DNA from: JBHBQE01 sp041776485
GTDB lineage: Bacteria; Bacillota; Clostridia; Lachnospirales; Lachnospiraceae
Direction of reading: 5' to 3'
Assembly (NCBI GenBank): GCA_041776485.1
Contig: JBHBQE010000020.1
Location: 62,001 to 126,000 of the forward strand
Length of the DNA stretch: 64,000 nt
Shown: positions 17,725 through 27,476 of the stretch, in pieces
How positions within the stretch are numbered: the first letter of the stretch is position 1
How the letters are laid out: each line of letters starts with the position of its first letter
Position numbers and translations under genes: made by a program
The notes under the pieces: generated by a model
The model's database searches: none
Seen by the model: the letters and a program-made list of their open reading frames with translations, nothing else
Told to the model about the DNA's origin: nothing

Positions 17725-17753
17725 TTCACATTACTTAAATAAAATGCTAAAAT
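17725..17753 (+). promoter_or_regulatory. Candidate promoter of the pyk operon
   Basis: TTCACA, 17 bases, TAAAAT, with TGC directly before the -10 (extended -10). It lies about 36 bases before the pyruvate kinase start. Confidence 0.6.
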
Positions 17754-17795
17754 AAACAGGTATCTTAATAATTTCCATGAAGAAGGAAGATAGTA

Positions 17796-19214
17796 ATGAG
17801 AAAAACAAAGATTATATGTACTCTGGGGCCTGCCACAGACAAGGAAGAAATCCTTTTACAGCTTGTTAAGGAGGGGATGGATGTAGCCAGATTGAATTTT
17901 TCCCATGGCACCTATGATGAGCATGCCAATAGGATTAGAGAGGTTCGTGCAGCTGCTGAAAAGGTTGGAAGAAGCATAGCTGTGCTATTAGACACAAAAG
18001 GCCCTGAGATTAGAACGGGCAGCTTTAAAGATGGCTCTGCTCAGCTTGTTCAGGGTGAGACTTTTATCCTTACACCCAATGAGGTAGAGGGAGACGAAAC
18101 CAGATGCAGCATTACCTACAAGGGGCTTAGTCAGGATATAAGGGTTGGCAGTACAATTCTTTTAGATGACGGCTTAATAGAGCTTACTGTTACAGCAGTA
18201 GAGGGAGAGGACGTAGTCTGTAGAATAGAAAACAGTGGAGTCATTAAGGATAAAAAGGGGATTAATATTCCCAATAGCCATATTCGTCTGCCCTATTTAT
18301 CTGAAAAGGATAAGGAGGATATTTTATTCGGTATTTCTCAGGATGTGGATATTATCGCCGCATCCTTTGTTAGAACACCGGAGGATGTGAGTCAAATAAG
18401 ACGCTTCCTTGCTAAAAACGGAGGCGAAAAGATTATGATTATGTCAAAAATCGAAAACAGCGAGGGTGTGGAAAATATTGACGACATAATTGATGAAAGT
18501 GACGCTATAATGATTGCCAGAGGCGATTTAGGAGTTGAGCTTCCAGCCGAAGAGGTTCCCGTAATTCAAAAGATTATTATTAAAAAGGTATATAATGCAG
18601 GAAAGGTTGTTGTAACGGCAACTCAAATGCTTGATTCCATGATGAAACAAAAACGTCCCACCAGGGCTGAGGTAGCAGATGTTGCTAATGCTGTATATGA
18701 CGGAACCAGCGCGGTTATGCTGTCGGGGGAAACGGCAGCAGGCGCCTATCCTGTAGAGGCATTAAGGGCTATGGCTTTAATTGCAAGAAGAACAGAGGAT
18801 GATATTGATTATGTGGAGAGGTTTATTAAATTGCCAAAGGGTAAAAAGCTTGATATTACAGAGGCAATATGTCATGCTACCTGTACCACTGCTTACGATT
18901 TGGAGGCAAAGGCGATTGTTGCAATAACCACGTCAGGAAGAGCTGCCAGAAGAATTTCAAAATACCGTCCTGCCTGTATGATTATCGGAGCTACAGTAGA
19001 TCCTAAGGTACTTAGACAGCTTAATCTTAGCTGGGGGGTCAGACCCATACTGCTGGAGGAAAAATCAGATACTACGGAATTATTCTTTCATGCGACTCAG
19101 TGTATAAAGGCAGAAAATATATTGGATTCAGGGGATCTTATGGTGATTACCTGCGGACTTCCGCTAAGGCATAGCGGCACAACAAATATGCTTAAGGTGC
19201 AGGTGGTAGAATAA
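17796..19214 (+). CDS. pyk: Pyruvate kinase (short form)
   Basis: 472 residues, the compact form without the extra C-terminal PEP-utiliser-like domain of Bacillus enzymes. MRKTKIICTLGPA at the N-terminus, the catalytic lysine region IMSKIEN, the ARGDLGVELP substrate segment and MLSGETAAGAYP are all present. It makes pyruvate and ATP from phosphoenolpyruvate and ADP in glycolysis. It heads a long co-directional gene run; rarA begins seven bases after its stop. The GAAGAAGGAAG upstream is a plausible ribosome binding site. Confidence 0.97.
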   Translation: MRKTKIICTLGPATDKEEILLQLVKEGMDVARLNFSHGTYDEHANRIREVRAAAEKVGRSIAVLLDTKGPEIRTGSFKDGSAQLVQGETFILTPNEVEGDETRCSITYKGLSQDIRVGSTILLDDGLIELTVTAVEGEDVVCRIENSGVIKDKKGINIPNSHIRLPYLSEKDKEDILFGISQDVDIIAASFVRTPEDVSQIRRFLAKNGGEKIMIMSKIENSEGVENIDDIIDESDAIMIARGDLGVELPAEEVPVIQKIIIKKVYNAGKVVVTATQMLDSMMKQKRPTRAEVADVANAVYDGTSAVMLSGETAAGAYPVEALRAMALIARRTEDDIDYVERFIKLPKGKKLDITEAICHATCTTAYDLEAKAIVAITTSGRAARRISKYRPACMIIGATVDPKVLRQLNLSWGVRPILLEEKSDTTELFFHATQCIKAENILDSGDLMVITCGLPLRHSGTTNMLKVQVVE

Positions 19215-19221
19215 ACATAAA

Positions 19222-20562
19222 ATGGATTTTTTCGAATATGCCAATTTAAAGGCTAAGGAAAAGGACTCACCCCTAGCCTATAGGCTGAGACCAAAAACAA
19301 TAGATGAAATAATAGGACAAAAGCATATTATCGGAAAGGATAAGCTGCTTTATCGTGCCATAAAAGCAGATAAGCTTAGCTCAGCAATATTTTATGGTCC
19401 TGCCGGTACAGGAAAAACTACTCTTGCCAGAGTTATTGCCAATACTACTAAGGCTGTTTTTGCTCAGGTTAATGCCTCTATATCAGGGAAAAAGGATATG
19501 GAAGAGGTGGTTAGACAGGCGAAGGAAGCTAAGGCGATGACAGGTAAAAAAACCATTTTATTTGTTGACGAAATCCACCGCTTCAATAAAGCTCAACAGG
19601 ACTTTTTATTGCCCTATGTGGAGGATGGCACCATTATTTTAATTGGCGCTACTACAGAAAACCCCTATTTTGAGGTAAATCAGGCGTTATTGTCCAGATC
19701 CTTAATCTTTCAATTAGAGAAATTATCCAGGGAAGACTTAATTTTAGTTATTGACAGGGCAATGAGCACCGAGGGCGGTATGGCATTGCACAATGCCAAA
19801 ATCACCGAGGAAGCAAAAGAGTTTTTGGCGGATTTTGCAAATGGTGACGCCAGATCAGTGTTAAATGCAGTGGAACTTGGTGTTCTTACTACAGAACCGA
19901 ATTCAGAAGGTGAAATAATAATAGATATAGATGTGGCAAAGGAGTGCATTCAAAAGCGAGGGATTAATTATGATAAATCTGCTAATGCTCACTATGATAC
20001 AGTAAGCGCTTTTATTAAGAGCATGAGAGGTTCAGATCCTGATGCGGCAGTATATTATTTGGCTCGTATGCTTTACGCCGGAGAGGATATTAGATTTATT
20101 GCCAGAAGAATGATGATTTGTGCCTCAGAGGATGTGGGGAATGCGGATCCTATGGCAATGCTGGTGGCAAGCTCTGCAGCTCTTGAAGTTGAACGGGTTG
20201 GTATGCCGGAGAGCCAGCTTATTTTGGCTCAGGCAGCTATATACATTGCAGCTGCGCCTAAATCCAATGCCTGTACCAATGCTGTTTTTGCAGCTGCCGA
20301 AGCAGTGAAAAACAGTGGGAATTGTGAAGTCCCGCCTCATTTGAGGGACGGACATTACAGCGGAGCAAATGAATTGGGGAATGCCATAGGATATAAATAT
20401 GCTCATGAATATGATGAGCATTATGTGGCACAACAATATTTACCTGATGAGTTAGAGGGGAGCAGATTTTATATTCCTACTGATATGGGAAACGAAAGAG
20501 AAATTAAGGATAGATTAGACAGATTCAGAAATCGAAAGGACAAAGAGAATGGAATCTTATAG
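19222..20562 (+). CDS. rarA: Replication-associated recombination ATPase RarA (MgsA)
   Basis: 446 residues. RPKTIDEIIGQKHIIG at the N-terminus, Walker A GPAGTGKTT (about 55-63), Walker B LFVDEIHRFNKAQQ (about 113-126) and the RarA C-terminal helical domains (DPDAAVYYLARML) identify it. It is a clamp-loader-like AAA ATPase acting at stalled forks. It starts seven bases after pyk and overlaps the next gene by 14 bases. Confidence 0.95.
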   Translation: MDFFEYANLKAKEKDSPLAYRLRPKTIDEIIGQKHIIGKDKLLYRAIKADKLSSAIFYGPAGTGKTTLARVIANTTKAVFAQVNASISGKKDMEEVVRQAKEAKAMTGKKTILFVDEIHRFNKAQQDFLLPYVEDGTIILIGATTENPYFEVNQALLSRSLIFQLEKLSREDLILVIDRAMSTEGGMALHNAKITEEAKEFLADFANGDARSVLNAVELGVLTTEPNSEGEIIIDIDVAKECIQKRGINYDKSANAHYDTVSAFIKSMRGSDPDAAVYYLARMLYAGEDIRFIARRMMICASEDVGNADPMAMLVASSAALEVERVGMPESQLILAQAAIYIAAAPKSNACTNAVFAAAEAVKNSGNCEVPPHLRDGHYSGANELGNAIGYKYAHEYDEHYVAQQYLPDELEGSRFYIPTDMGNEREIKDRLDRFRNRKDKENGIL

Positions 20563-21826
20563 TGAGTTAACAAGAGAAGAACTTAATAAAGAAAAGGAAC
20601 TGCTAGAGGCAGAATATAAGGAAATTCAAGGGAAAGGGTATTCTCTTTCCATGGCAAGGGGAAAGCCGGGACCTGAGCAGTTTAATATATCCAATGAGCT
20701 TTTAAATTCACTTACGGCAGAGGATATAGAGGAGGCTATAAGTAATGGGGAGGTAGATCCAAGAAACTATGGTGGACTTCTGGGGCTTGATTCAGCCAGA
20801 GCGCTTCTGGGTGGTATAGTGGGTCAGGACATTGAGCATACCTTTGTAATGGGGAATTCCAGCTTAAATATAATGTACGATATGATTTCCAGGGCATATA
20901 GCCACGGCATTATGGGAAATGCCCCATGGAAAACTTTGCCCATGGTAAAATTCCTATGCCCATCACCCGGATATGACAGACATTTTGCCATTAGTGAATA
21001 TTTTGGTATGGAGCTTATCAGCATTCCCATGACACAAGATGGTCCCGACATGGAAATGGTAGAGGCAATGGTATCAAGAGATGAAGCTATAAAAGGTATA
21101 TGGTGTGTGCCAAAGTTTTCCAACCCTCAAGGCTATGTATATTCTGATGAGGTGATAAAAAGATTTGCAAAATTAAAGCCGAAAGCAAAGGATTTTAGAA
21201 TATTCTGGGACAATGCCTACTGCGTTCATTACCTGTATGAACCTGTGGAAATTTTAGACATTGTTAAGGAAGCAGAAAATGCGGGAAATCCTGATATAGT
21301 ATATGAGTTTATGTCCCTTTCTAAGGTTACTTTTGCCGGTGCAGGTATTTCTGCGCTAATAAGCAGTCCTGAAAACATAAAGGATGTTCAAAAAACCTTT
21401 TCAATGAAAACTATAGGCTATGATAAAATCAACCAATTAAGACATGTAAAATTTTTTAAGAAACCGGGTTCGCTTCATAAACACATGGAAAAGCAGGCAA
21501 ATTTTATCAGACCTAAATTTGAAGCAGTAATGTCTGTTTTGGACAGTGAGCTTAAGGAGGCAAATATTGGCAGTTATTATAAGCCAAAGGGAGGGTACTT
21601 CATTGCTTACAAAACCTTTTTTGCCTCTGCAAAGCGTGTAGTTGAGCTGGCAAAAAATGCAGGTATGGAAATGACCAAGGCGGGAGCCTGTTTCCCATAT
21701 GGCAATGATCCTCAGGATGCCTATATTCGTATTGCGCCAACCTTTCCAAGTGTCAGGGAAATGGAGGAGGCAGCACATATATTTGCAGTTTGCGTGAAGC
21801 TTGCCAGTATTGAAAGGCTGTTATAA
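20549..21826 (+). CDS. Type Ic aspartate aminotransferase-like PLP enzyme
   Basis: 425 residues. The N-terminal GYSLSMARGKPGPEQFNIS and the overall length match the Aminotran_MocR family (type Ic aspartate aminotransferases). The predicted PLP-binding lysine is Lys259 in FMSLSKVTFAG. These enzymes interconvert aspartate and oxaloacetate with 2-oxoglutarate/glutamate, although substrate preference is not proven here. The gene overlaps rarA by 14 bases. Confidence 0.88.
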   Translation: MESYSELTREELNKEKELLEAEYKEIQGKGYSLSMARGKPGPEQFNISNELLNSLTAEDIEEAISNGEVDPRNYGGLLGLDSARALLGGIVGQDIEHTFVMGNSSLNIMYDMISRAYSHGIMGNAPWKTLPMVKFLCPSPGYDRHFAISEYFGMELISIPMTQDGPDMEMVEAMVSRDEAIKGIWCVPKFSNPQGYVYSDEVIKRFAKLKPKAKDFRIFWDNAYCVHYLYEPVEILDIVKEAENAGNPDIVYEFMSLSKVTFAGAGISALISSPENIKDVQKTFSMKTIGYDKINQLRHVKFFKKPGSLHKHMEKQANFIRPKFEAVMSVLDSELKEANIGSYYKPKGGYFIAYKTFFASAKRVVELAKNAGMEMTKAGACFPYGNDPQDAYIRIAPTFPSVREMEEAAHIFAVCVKLASIERLL

Positions 21827-21829
21827 TAA

Positions 21830-22702
21830 ATGAATGAAAAAAGGGTTAAATTAATACAGATTATTGCTCCTGTGGGCATTATAATTTTGGTGCAGCATGC
21901 AATAAGTATATTTCTTTCTCAGGTGGCTATAGCCTATGTTATTTTTCGTAATATGCCCATTGATGTTGATGAGTTATCTGTAAAGTACAGGGATTTTATT
22001 TTATCTCAGGACTTTTTAATACTTTTAAATTTTATAAGCGGACTGATATGCTCAGGAATTTTTATATTTTGGTATATTAGAATAACAGCTAAAGAAAAAG
22101 AGCAGGAATCAGTATTAGAAAATGGAAATAGCCTGGTGTCAATTATTGCAACAATTTTAGGAACTGTGGGGATAGCCTTTTGCTGCAGATTTGTTGGTGT
22201 TTTTTTAATAAATCTTATAGTGATGATATTTCCTGCTTGGCTGGTTTCCTATCAAAGTGCTTTGGATTCCATAGGACTTTCTTTAACAGGCGGTGGCAGT
22301 GCGCCGCCAATAATAGTGTTATATACGGTTTTAATTGCCCCTATTATGGAGGAGTTTGGTTTTAGGGGAATCAGTTTAAAATATGCCTTAAAGGGAATGC
22401 CTGGAATGTGGGCAAATTTTTTACAGGCATTGCTTTTTGCCATTATTCATGGAAATATGCTCCAGGGGACTTATACCTTTTTATTTGGTCTTATCCTTGG
22501 GCTTGTAGTTATTAAAACAGGAAAGCTTTGGATAGCCATATTAATTCATATAATATTTAACAGCATTTCAATATTTTTACCGGAGTTTGTGTTTATGGGG
22601 AATAGTCCCATCAGTTCCTATTTAATATTATTTGCTTCAATGACCGGAATTTATATTGGAGTAATGAGTATGGAAAAGGTTTATACCAAAACGGCAAAGT
22701 AA
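21830..22702 (+). CDS. CPBP family intramembrane metalloprotease
   Basis: 290 residues with about eight membrane segments. The CPBP motifs are visible: EEFGFRG (E-E-X3-R type, motif 1), the histidine of FAIIHGN (motif 2) and HIIFN (motif 3). Family members cleave CAAX-like substrates or serve in bacteriocin immunity; the role here is unknown. It starts three bases after the aminotransferase stop and is followed two bases later by the methyltransferase gene. Confidence 0.9.
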   Translation: MNEKRVKLIQIIAPVGIIILVQHAISIFLSQVAIAYVIFRNMPIDVDELSVKYRDFILSQDFLILLNFISGLICSGIFIFWYIRITAKEKEQESVLENGNSLVSIIATILGTVGIAFCCRFVGVFLINLIVMIFPAWLVSYQSALDSIGLSLTGGGSAPPIIVLYTVLIAPIMEEFGFRGISLKYALKGMPGMWANFLQALLFAIIHGNMLQGTYTFLFGLILGLVVIKTGKLWIAILIHIIFNSISIFLPEFVFMGNSPISSYLILFASMTGIYIGVMSMEKVYTKTAK

Positions 22703-22704
22703 GC

Positions 22705-23493
22705 ATGAATATAATTACCAGTACAAAAAATCCCGAGATAAAATTCTTAAGGGAGCTTGTAAAAAAATCTGAAACAAGGAAAAGCAAAGGAGTATTTATT
22801 GCTGAGGGTATCCGCCTTGTGGAGGATATTATTAAAAGTAATGTGTATCCTGAAAAGCTATATATAACAGATGAGATTTTACAGGAAAACAGTAATTATC
22901 TTGATTTTGAAGCCGTTATAATAGGGAATAGGGTATTAAATTATATAAGTGATACCAAAAGTCCTCAGGGTATTATTGGAATATTTAAAATACCGGAATA
23001 TTCGCCGGAAGATATTTTTAAGGGGAATCCGCTGCTTTTAATACTTGAGGATATTAGGGATCCCGGGAATTTGGGGACAATTTTTAGAAGCTTCGAGGCA
23101 GCAGGTGGAACCGGCATTATTTTACTTAATGACTGCACGGATTTGTTTTCACCAAAGTGTATAAGAGCTACCATGGGAAGTGTAATAAGGCTTCCCTTTA
23201 TTCACTGCGGTAATGTGGAGAAGCTGAAAGAAATAATTGATAAAAATATTAATATATATGTGGCAAATATGAACGGAAAAGCTCTGTATTCTCTGGATTA
23301 TACTAAACCAACCGCCTTTGTGATAGGCAACGAGGCAAGGGGTGTGAGCAAAGAAATCAGCTCTCTGGCAACAGAAATAGTATCTATTCCCATGGAGGGC
23401 AGGGTAGAATCATTAAATGCAGCAGTTTCAGCATCGATTGTTTCCTTTGAGGCACAAAGGCAAAGATTAGGAGTGGGCTATGAATCTTTCTGA
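22705..23493 (+). CDS. TrmH/SpoU family RNA 2'-O-methyltransferase
   Basis: 262 residues. A short N-terminal substrate-binding domain (about 1-95) is followed by the SPOUT domain with the three motifs EDIRDPGNLGTIFRS, FVIGNEARGVS and IPMEGRVESLNAAVSA. It should methylate a ribose in rRNA or tRNA; the target cannot be read from sequence. It overlaps the alarmone synthetase gene by 14 bases. Confidence 0.93.
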   Translation: MNIITSTKNPEIKFLRELVKKSETRKSKGVFIAEGIRLVEDIIKSNVYPEKLYITDEILQENSNYLDFEAVIIGNRVLNYISDTKSPQGIIGIFKIPEYSPEDIFKGNPLLLILEDIRDPGNLGTIFRSFEAAGGTGIILLNDCTDLFSPKCIRATMGSVIRLPFIHCGNVEKLKEIIDKNINIYVANMNGKALYSLDYTKPTAFVIGNEARGVSKEISSLATEIVSIPMEGRVESLNAAVSASIVSFEAQRQRLGVGYESF

Positions 23494-24181
23494 ATATGTA
23501 AAGGAATGTGAAAATGAGGGTGTAGATACGTGGAATTCCGTTATGTTTTTATATGGTTCTGCCCTTAAAAAGGTGGAAACCATGCTTGTAATATTAAGTG
23601 ATGAATTTCAATTCACTCATTCCTACAATCCCATTGAATATATTAAATCACGAATTAAGAAACCAAACAGTATTACAAAAAAACTGAAGCGTGGCAATCA
23701 TGATGACGATATGGCTAGTATGGTTAAATATTGCAATGATGTGGCCGGTATAAGGATAGTATGTTCCTTTACCTCAGATATTTATAAGCTTGCAGAAATG
23801 ATTGGAAGACAGGGGGATATGAGGTTGGTTTCCATTAAGGATTATATACAAAATCCAAAGGAAAGCGGATATAAGAGCTATCATATGTTGGTAACGGTGC
23901 CTATTTTTCTTGCAGAAAAAATAGTGGATACAGTGGTGGAGATACAGATTAGAACCATTGCAATGGACTTTTGGGCTTCTCTTGAGCATAAGATATATTA
24001 CAAGTTTGAGGGGGACGCTCCGGAATATATCAGAAGAGATTTACAGGAATGTTCAGATATAGTATCCATGATGGATGCAAAAATGCTCCAATTAAATGAG
24101 GCAATACTTAAGGCAAAAAGGGATCAGATAAAAAAGAATGCACATAGAAAATCAGACAGTATCCTCAGGCAAAAATCTTGA
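23480..24181 (+). CDS. Small alarmone synthetase, RelQ-like (GTP pyrophosphokinase)
   Basis: 233 residues with only a synthetase domain: RIKKPNSITKKLKR (ATP-binding loop), NDVAGIRIVCSF, and the G-loop segment ESGYKSYHMLV. No HD hydrolase, TGS or ACT domain is present, so it is a RelQ/YjbM-type enzyme that makes (p)ppGpp. It overlaps the upstream methyltransferase gene by 14 bases. A 66-base gap separates it from tig. Confidence 0.92.
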   Translation: MNLSEYVKECENEGVDTWNSVMFLYGSALKKVETMLVILSDEFQFTHSYNPIEYIKSRIKKPNSITKKLKRGNHDDDMASMVKYCNDVAGIRIVCSFTSDIYKLAEMIGRQGDMRLVSIKDYIQNPKESGYKSYHMLVTVPIFLAEKIVDTVVEIQIRTIAMDFWASLEHKIYYKFEGDAPEYIRRDLQECSDIVSMMDAKMLQLNEAILKAKRDQIKKNAHRKSDSILRQKS

Positions 24182-24247
24182 TTTTATCCTTGGGATATGG
24201 TACAGTTTCCAACGAATGTGCATATTTATTTTTAGGAGGAAAAAGAA

Positions 24248-25567
24248 TTGAAGGTATCCGTAGAAAAATTAGAAAATCAAATGGCGAAACTCACCGTTGA
24301 AGTGGAGCCTGAGGTTTTTGAGAAAGCTGTAGAGGTAGTTTATAAAAAGCAAAGAGGAAAGATTAATGTTCCGGGTTTTAGGAAAGGAAAGGCTCCAAGA
24401 CAGCTTATAGAGAAGATGTATGGCAGTGAAATCTTTTTTGAGGACGCAGCAGATGAAGTAATAAGAGAGGAATATCCCAAGGCATATGATGAAAGCGGAG
24501 AAGAAATTGTTTCTCAGCCTGAGGTTGATATAGTTCAAATGAAAAAAGGAGAGCCCTTTATTTTTACGGCAGAGGTGGCGCTTCGCCCGGAGGTGGTGCT
24601 TGGAAATTATAAGAATATCGAAGTGTCCCGTCAGGATGTTTCAGTAACTAAAAAGGATGTTGATGCGGAAATAGACAAGCTTCTAAAGAGTAATGCCAGA
24701 ACTGTTGAGGTTACAGACCGTGCTGTTAAGGCTGATGATATAGTTAATATTGACTATGAGGGTAGGGTCGATGGTGCTCCCTTCGATGGCGGGAAGGCAG
24801 AGCGGCATGCCCTGAAGATAGGCTCTAAATCCTTTATTCCCGGGTTTGAAGATCAGATTATCGGACATAAGTTGGAGGAAGAATTTGACATTGATGTTAC
24901 ATTCCCTAAGGAATATCATTCAAAGGAATTGGCTGGCAAGGCTGCTGTATTTACCGTTAAGATAAACGGAATTAAGGCAGAGGAACTTCCCACACTTGAT
25001 GATGAATTTGTAAGTGATACAACTGAGTTTGAAACTCTTGACGAGCTTAAAAAGGATATTAAGGCAAAGGCAAAGGAAAGAAAAGAGGAAGCAGCCAAGA
25101 ATGCAATAAAATATGAGGCTATAGAGAAAGCGGTTGCAGATTCTAAAATGGAGCTTCCTGAGGCAATGATAAATACTCAGGTTATCAGTATGCTGAATGA
25201 GTATGCCAGGGGTATGGCAGGGCAAGGGATTTCCATGCAGCAATATTTCCAAATGACAGGCATGAACCGGGAGCAGCTTATGGAGCAAATGCGCCCTGAC
25301 GCCGAAAAGCAGATTAAAACCAGCCTTGTTTTAGAGGAAATTGCCAAGGCTGAGAAAATAGAAATTTCAGAGGCTGATGTGGACGAGCATATTGAGAAAA
25401 TGGGCAAGATGTATGGAATCGGTATAGAAGACCTTAAAAAGAACATGACCGACAGAGATTTAGACAGCATTAAAAAGGAATTGATGAGCTCAAGGGCAGC
25501 AGACTTTGTTGGAGAAAGCGCAAAGGAAGCCCCTAAGCCTAAAAAGAAAGATAAAGAGGAGGAATAA
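24248..25567 (+). CDS. tig: Trigger factor (ribosome-associated chaperone)
   Basis: 439 residues. The ribosome-docking signature GFRKGKAPR occurs near residues 40-48. A FKBP-type PPIase domain (GRVDGAPFDGGKAERHAL...FIPGFEDQIIG, about 165-250) and C-terminal arms follow. Translation starts at TTG, placed eight bases behind AGGAGG; no ATG fits the family N-terminus (MKVSVEKLEN). It ends in a lysine-rich tail. Its stop overlaps the clpP start by one base, the normal tig-clpP-clpX order. Confidence 0.96.
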   Translation: MKVSVEKLENQMAKLTVEVEPEVFEKAVEVVYKKQRGKINVPGFRKGKAPRQLIEKMYGSEIFFEDAADEVIREEYPKAYDESGEEIVSQPEVDIVQMKKGEPFIFTAEVALRPEVVLGNYKNIEVSRQDVSVTKKDVDAEIDKLLKSNARTVEVTDRAVKADDIVNIDYEGRVDGAPFDGGKAERHALKIGSKSFIPGFEDQIIGHKLEEEFDIDVTFPKEYHSKELAGKAAVFTVKINGIKAEELPTLDDEFVSDTTEFETLDELKKDIKAKAKERKEEAAKNAIKYEAIEKAVADSKMELPEAMINTQVISMLNEYARGMAGQGISMQQYFQMTGMNREQLMEQMRPDAEKQIKTSLVLEEIAKAEKIEISEADVDEHIEKMGKMYGIGIEDLKKNMTDRDLDSIKKELMSSRAADFVGESAKEAPKPKKKDKEEE

Positions 25568-26157
25568 TGGCTACAATACCTTATGTTATTGAACAAAATA
25601 GTCGTGGAGAAAGATCCTATGACATATATTCACGATTATTAAAGGATCGCATAATTTTTTTGGGTGAGGATGTGAATGATGTAACAGCCAGCCTTGTAGT
25701 GGCACAGTTATTATTTCTGGAATCAGAAAATCCAGGAAAAGATATTCATTTATATATTAATTCACCCGGTGGGAGTGTAACTGCCGGTTTTGCTATATAT
25801 GATACCATGCAGTATATTAAGTGTGATGTATCCACTATTTGTGTGGGTTTGGCAGCCTCTATGGGTGCTTTCTTACTGGCAGGGGGTGCTAAGGGTAAAC
25901 GTTTAGCGCTTCCTAATGCAGAGATCATGATTCACCAGCCTTCAGGCGGAACAAGAGGTCAGGCTTCAGAGATTGAAATTGCTGCAGAAAATATTATAAA
26001 AACTAAAAAGAAATTAAATGAAATTTTGGCTGCCAATACCGGAAAATCCATTAAGGAAGTGGAAAAGGATACAGACAGGGATCATTTCATGAATGCCGAG
26101 GAGGCAGTTAAATATGGAATTATTGACAAAGTAATTACCAATAGAGCAGATAGTTGA
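25567..26157 (+). CDS. clpP: ATP-dependent Clp protease proteolytic subunit
   Basis: 196 residues. Catalytic Ser98 in GLAASMGAFLL, His123 in MIHQPSGG and an aspartate in DTDRDHF form the triad. It assembles into the double heptamer that degrades proteins fed by ClpX. Start codon overlaps the tig stop (TAATG). Confidence 0.97.
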   Translation: MATIPYVIEQNSRGERSYDIYSRLLKDRIIFLGEDVNDVTASLVVAQLLFLESENPGKDIHLYINSPGGSVTAGFAIYDTMQYIKCDVSTICVGLAASMGAFLLAGGAKGKRLALPNAEIMIHQPSGGTRGQASEIEIAAENIIKTKKKLNEILAANTGKSIKEVEKDTDRDHFMNAEEAVKYGIIDKVITNRADS

Positions 26158-26174
26158 AAGTAGGAAGGACAAAT

Positions 26175-27476
26175 ATGTCATCAAAGGGTGGAGATAGAAT
26201 ACGATGCTCCTTTTGCGGGAAATCTCAGTCAGAGGTTAAAAAGCTTATTGCCGGTCCTAACGGAACCTATATATGCGATGAGTGCGTAGAGGTGTGCAAT
26301 GATATAATTGAGGAGGAATTTGACGAGGATTTTGTTGAGGAACCTGAAGATAAGCCCAGCATAAACCTGTTAAAGCCAAGAGAAATAAAGGAATTTCTGG
26401 ATGATTATGTCATAGGGCAAAATGAAGCTAAAAAGGTATTAAGTGTAGCAGTTTATAATCATTATAAGCGTGTAATGAACAATGATACTGTCCCAGTGGA
26501 ACTGTCGAAGAGCAATGTATTGCTGTTAGGACCTACCGGCAGCGGAAAAACCCTCCTTGCCCAGACTCTGGCAAGAATCCTGGGAGTACCTTTTGCTATA
26601 GCGGACGCAACCACATTGACTGAAGCCGGATATGTGGGAGAAGATGTGGAAAATATCCTTCTTAAGATTATACAGGCAGCTGATTTTGATATTCAAAAGG
26701 CGCAGGTGGGTATAATTTATATTGACGAAATAGATAAAATAAGCAAAAAATCTGAAAATGTATCTATTACGAGAGATGTTTCAGGTGAGGGTGTGCAGCA
26801 GGCTCTTCTTAAAATATTAGAGGGTACTGTAGCCAGCGTACCGCCACAGGGTGGCAGAAAGCACCCTCAGCAGGAACTTCTAACTATTGATACAAAGGAT
26901 ATTCTTTTTATTTGCGGCGGAGCCTTTGAGGGAATAGACAAGATTATTGAGTCCAGGCTTGATACTAAAAGTATTGGATTTAATGTTTCGATTTTAGAAA
27001 AAGGACACTCAAATATGAGTGAATCTGAATTAATGAAACTGGCGCAGCCTCAGGATTTTGTTAAATATGGGTTAATTCCTGAGTTTATTGGCAGAGTGCC
27101 TATTAATGTGGCATTAGAGGAACTGGACGAAGAAGCATTATTTAGGATTTTAACCGAGCCTAAGAACTGTTTGGTAAAGCAGTACAAAGCATTGTTTGAT
27201 ATGGACGGAGTTGCACTGGATTTTGAAAAGGAAAGTCTGGAGGAGATTGCCAGGAAAGCATTGGAACGCAAAACCGGTGCCAGAGGTCTTCGCTCTATAA
27301 TGGAAAATGTTATGATGGATTATATGTATAATATCCCCTCTAAGGAGGATGTGAATAGTCTTACCATAACCAGAGAAATTGTAGATGATAATCTTCTTTT
27401 GGTGGAAAAGCCTCAGGAGGAGCCGGATGAAGCTCCTGAGAAAACGCCTGAAAAGGAAGTTAAGGAAAGTGCCTAG
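26175..27476 (+). CDS. clpX: ClpX, ATP-binding subunit of ClpXP
   Basis: 433 residues from the ATG at 26175 behind AGGAAGGA; a TTG at 26154 in the same frame would overlap clpP and is less likely. The C4 zinc finger CSFCGKSQ...CDECVEVC is at the N-terminus. Walker A GPTGSGKT, the pore loop GYVGED and RKHPQQE are present, and the sensor-2 segment is TGARGLR. It unfolds substrates and passes them to ClpP. The C-terminus is acidic and Pro/Glu-rich. Confidence 0.97.
   Translation: MSSKGGDRIRCSFCGKSQSEVKKLIAGPNGTYICDECVEVCNDIIEEEFDEDFVEEPEDKPSINLLKPREIKEFLDDYVIGQNEAKKVLSVAVYNHYKRVMNNDTVPVELSKSNVLLLGPTGSGKTLLAQTLARILGVPFAIADATTLTEAGYVGEDVENILLKIIQAADFDIQKAQVGIIYIDEIDKISKKSENVSITRDVSGEGVQQALLKILEGTVASVPPQGGRKHPQQELLTIDTKDILFICGGAFEGIDKIIESRLDTKSIGFNVSILEKGHSNMSESELMKLAQPQDFVKYGLIPEFIGRVPINVALEELDEEALFRILTEPKNCLVKQYKALFDMDGVALDFEKESLEEIARKALERKTGARGLRSIMENVMMDYMYNIPSKEDVNSLTITREIVDDNLLLVEKPQEEPDEAPEKTPEKEVKESA

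Noticed and set aside
26154..26174. TTG start for clpX
   Set aside because: It overlaps clpP and adds residues outside the family; the ATG at 26175 has a good ribosome binding site.
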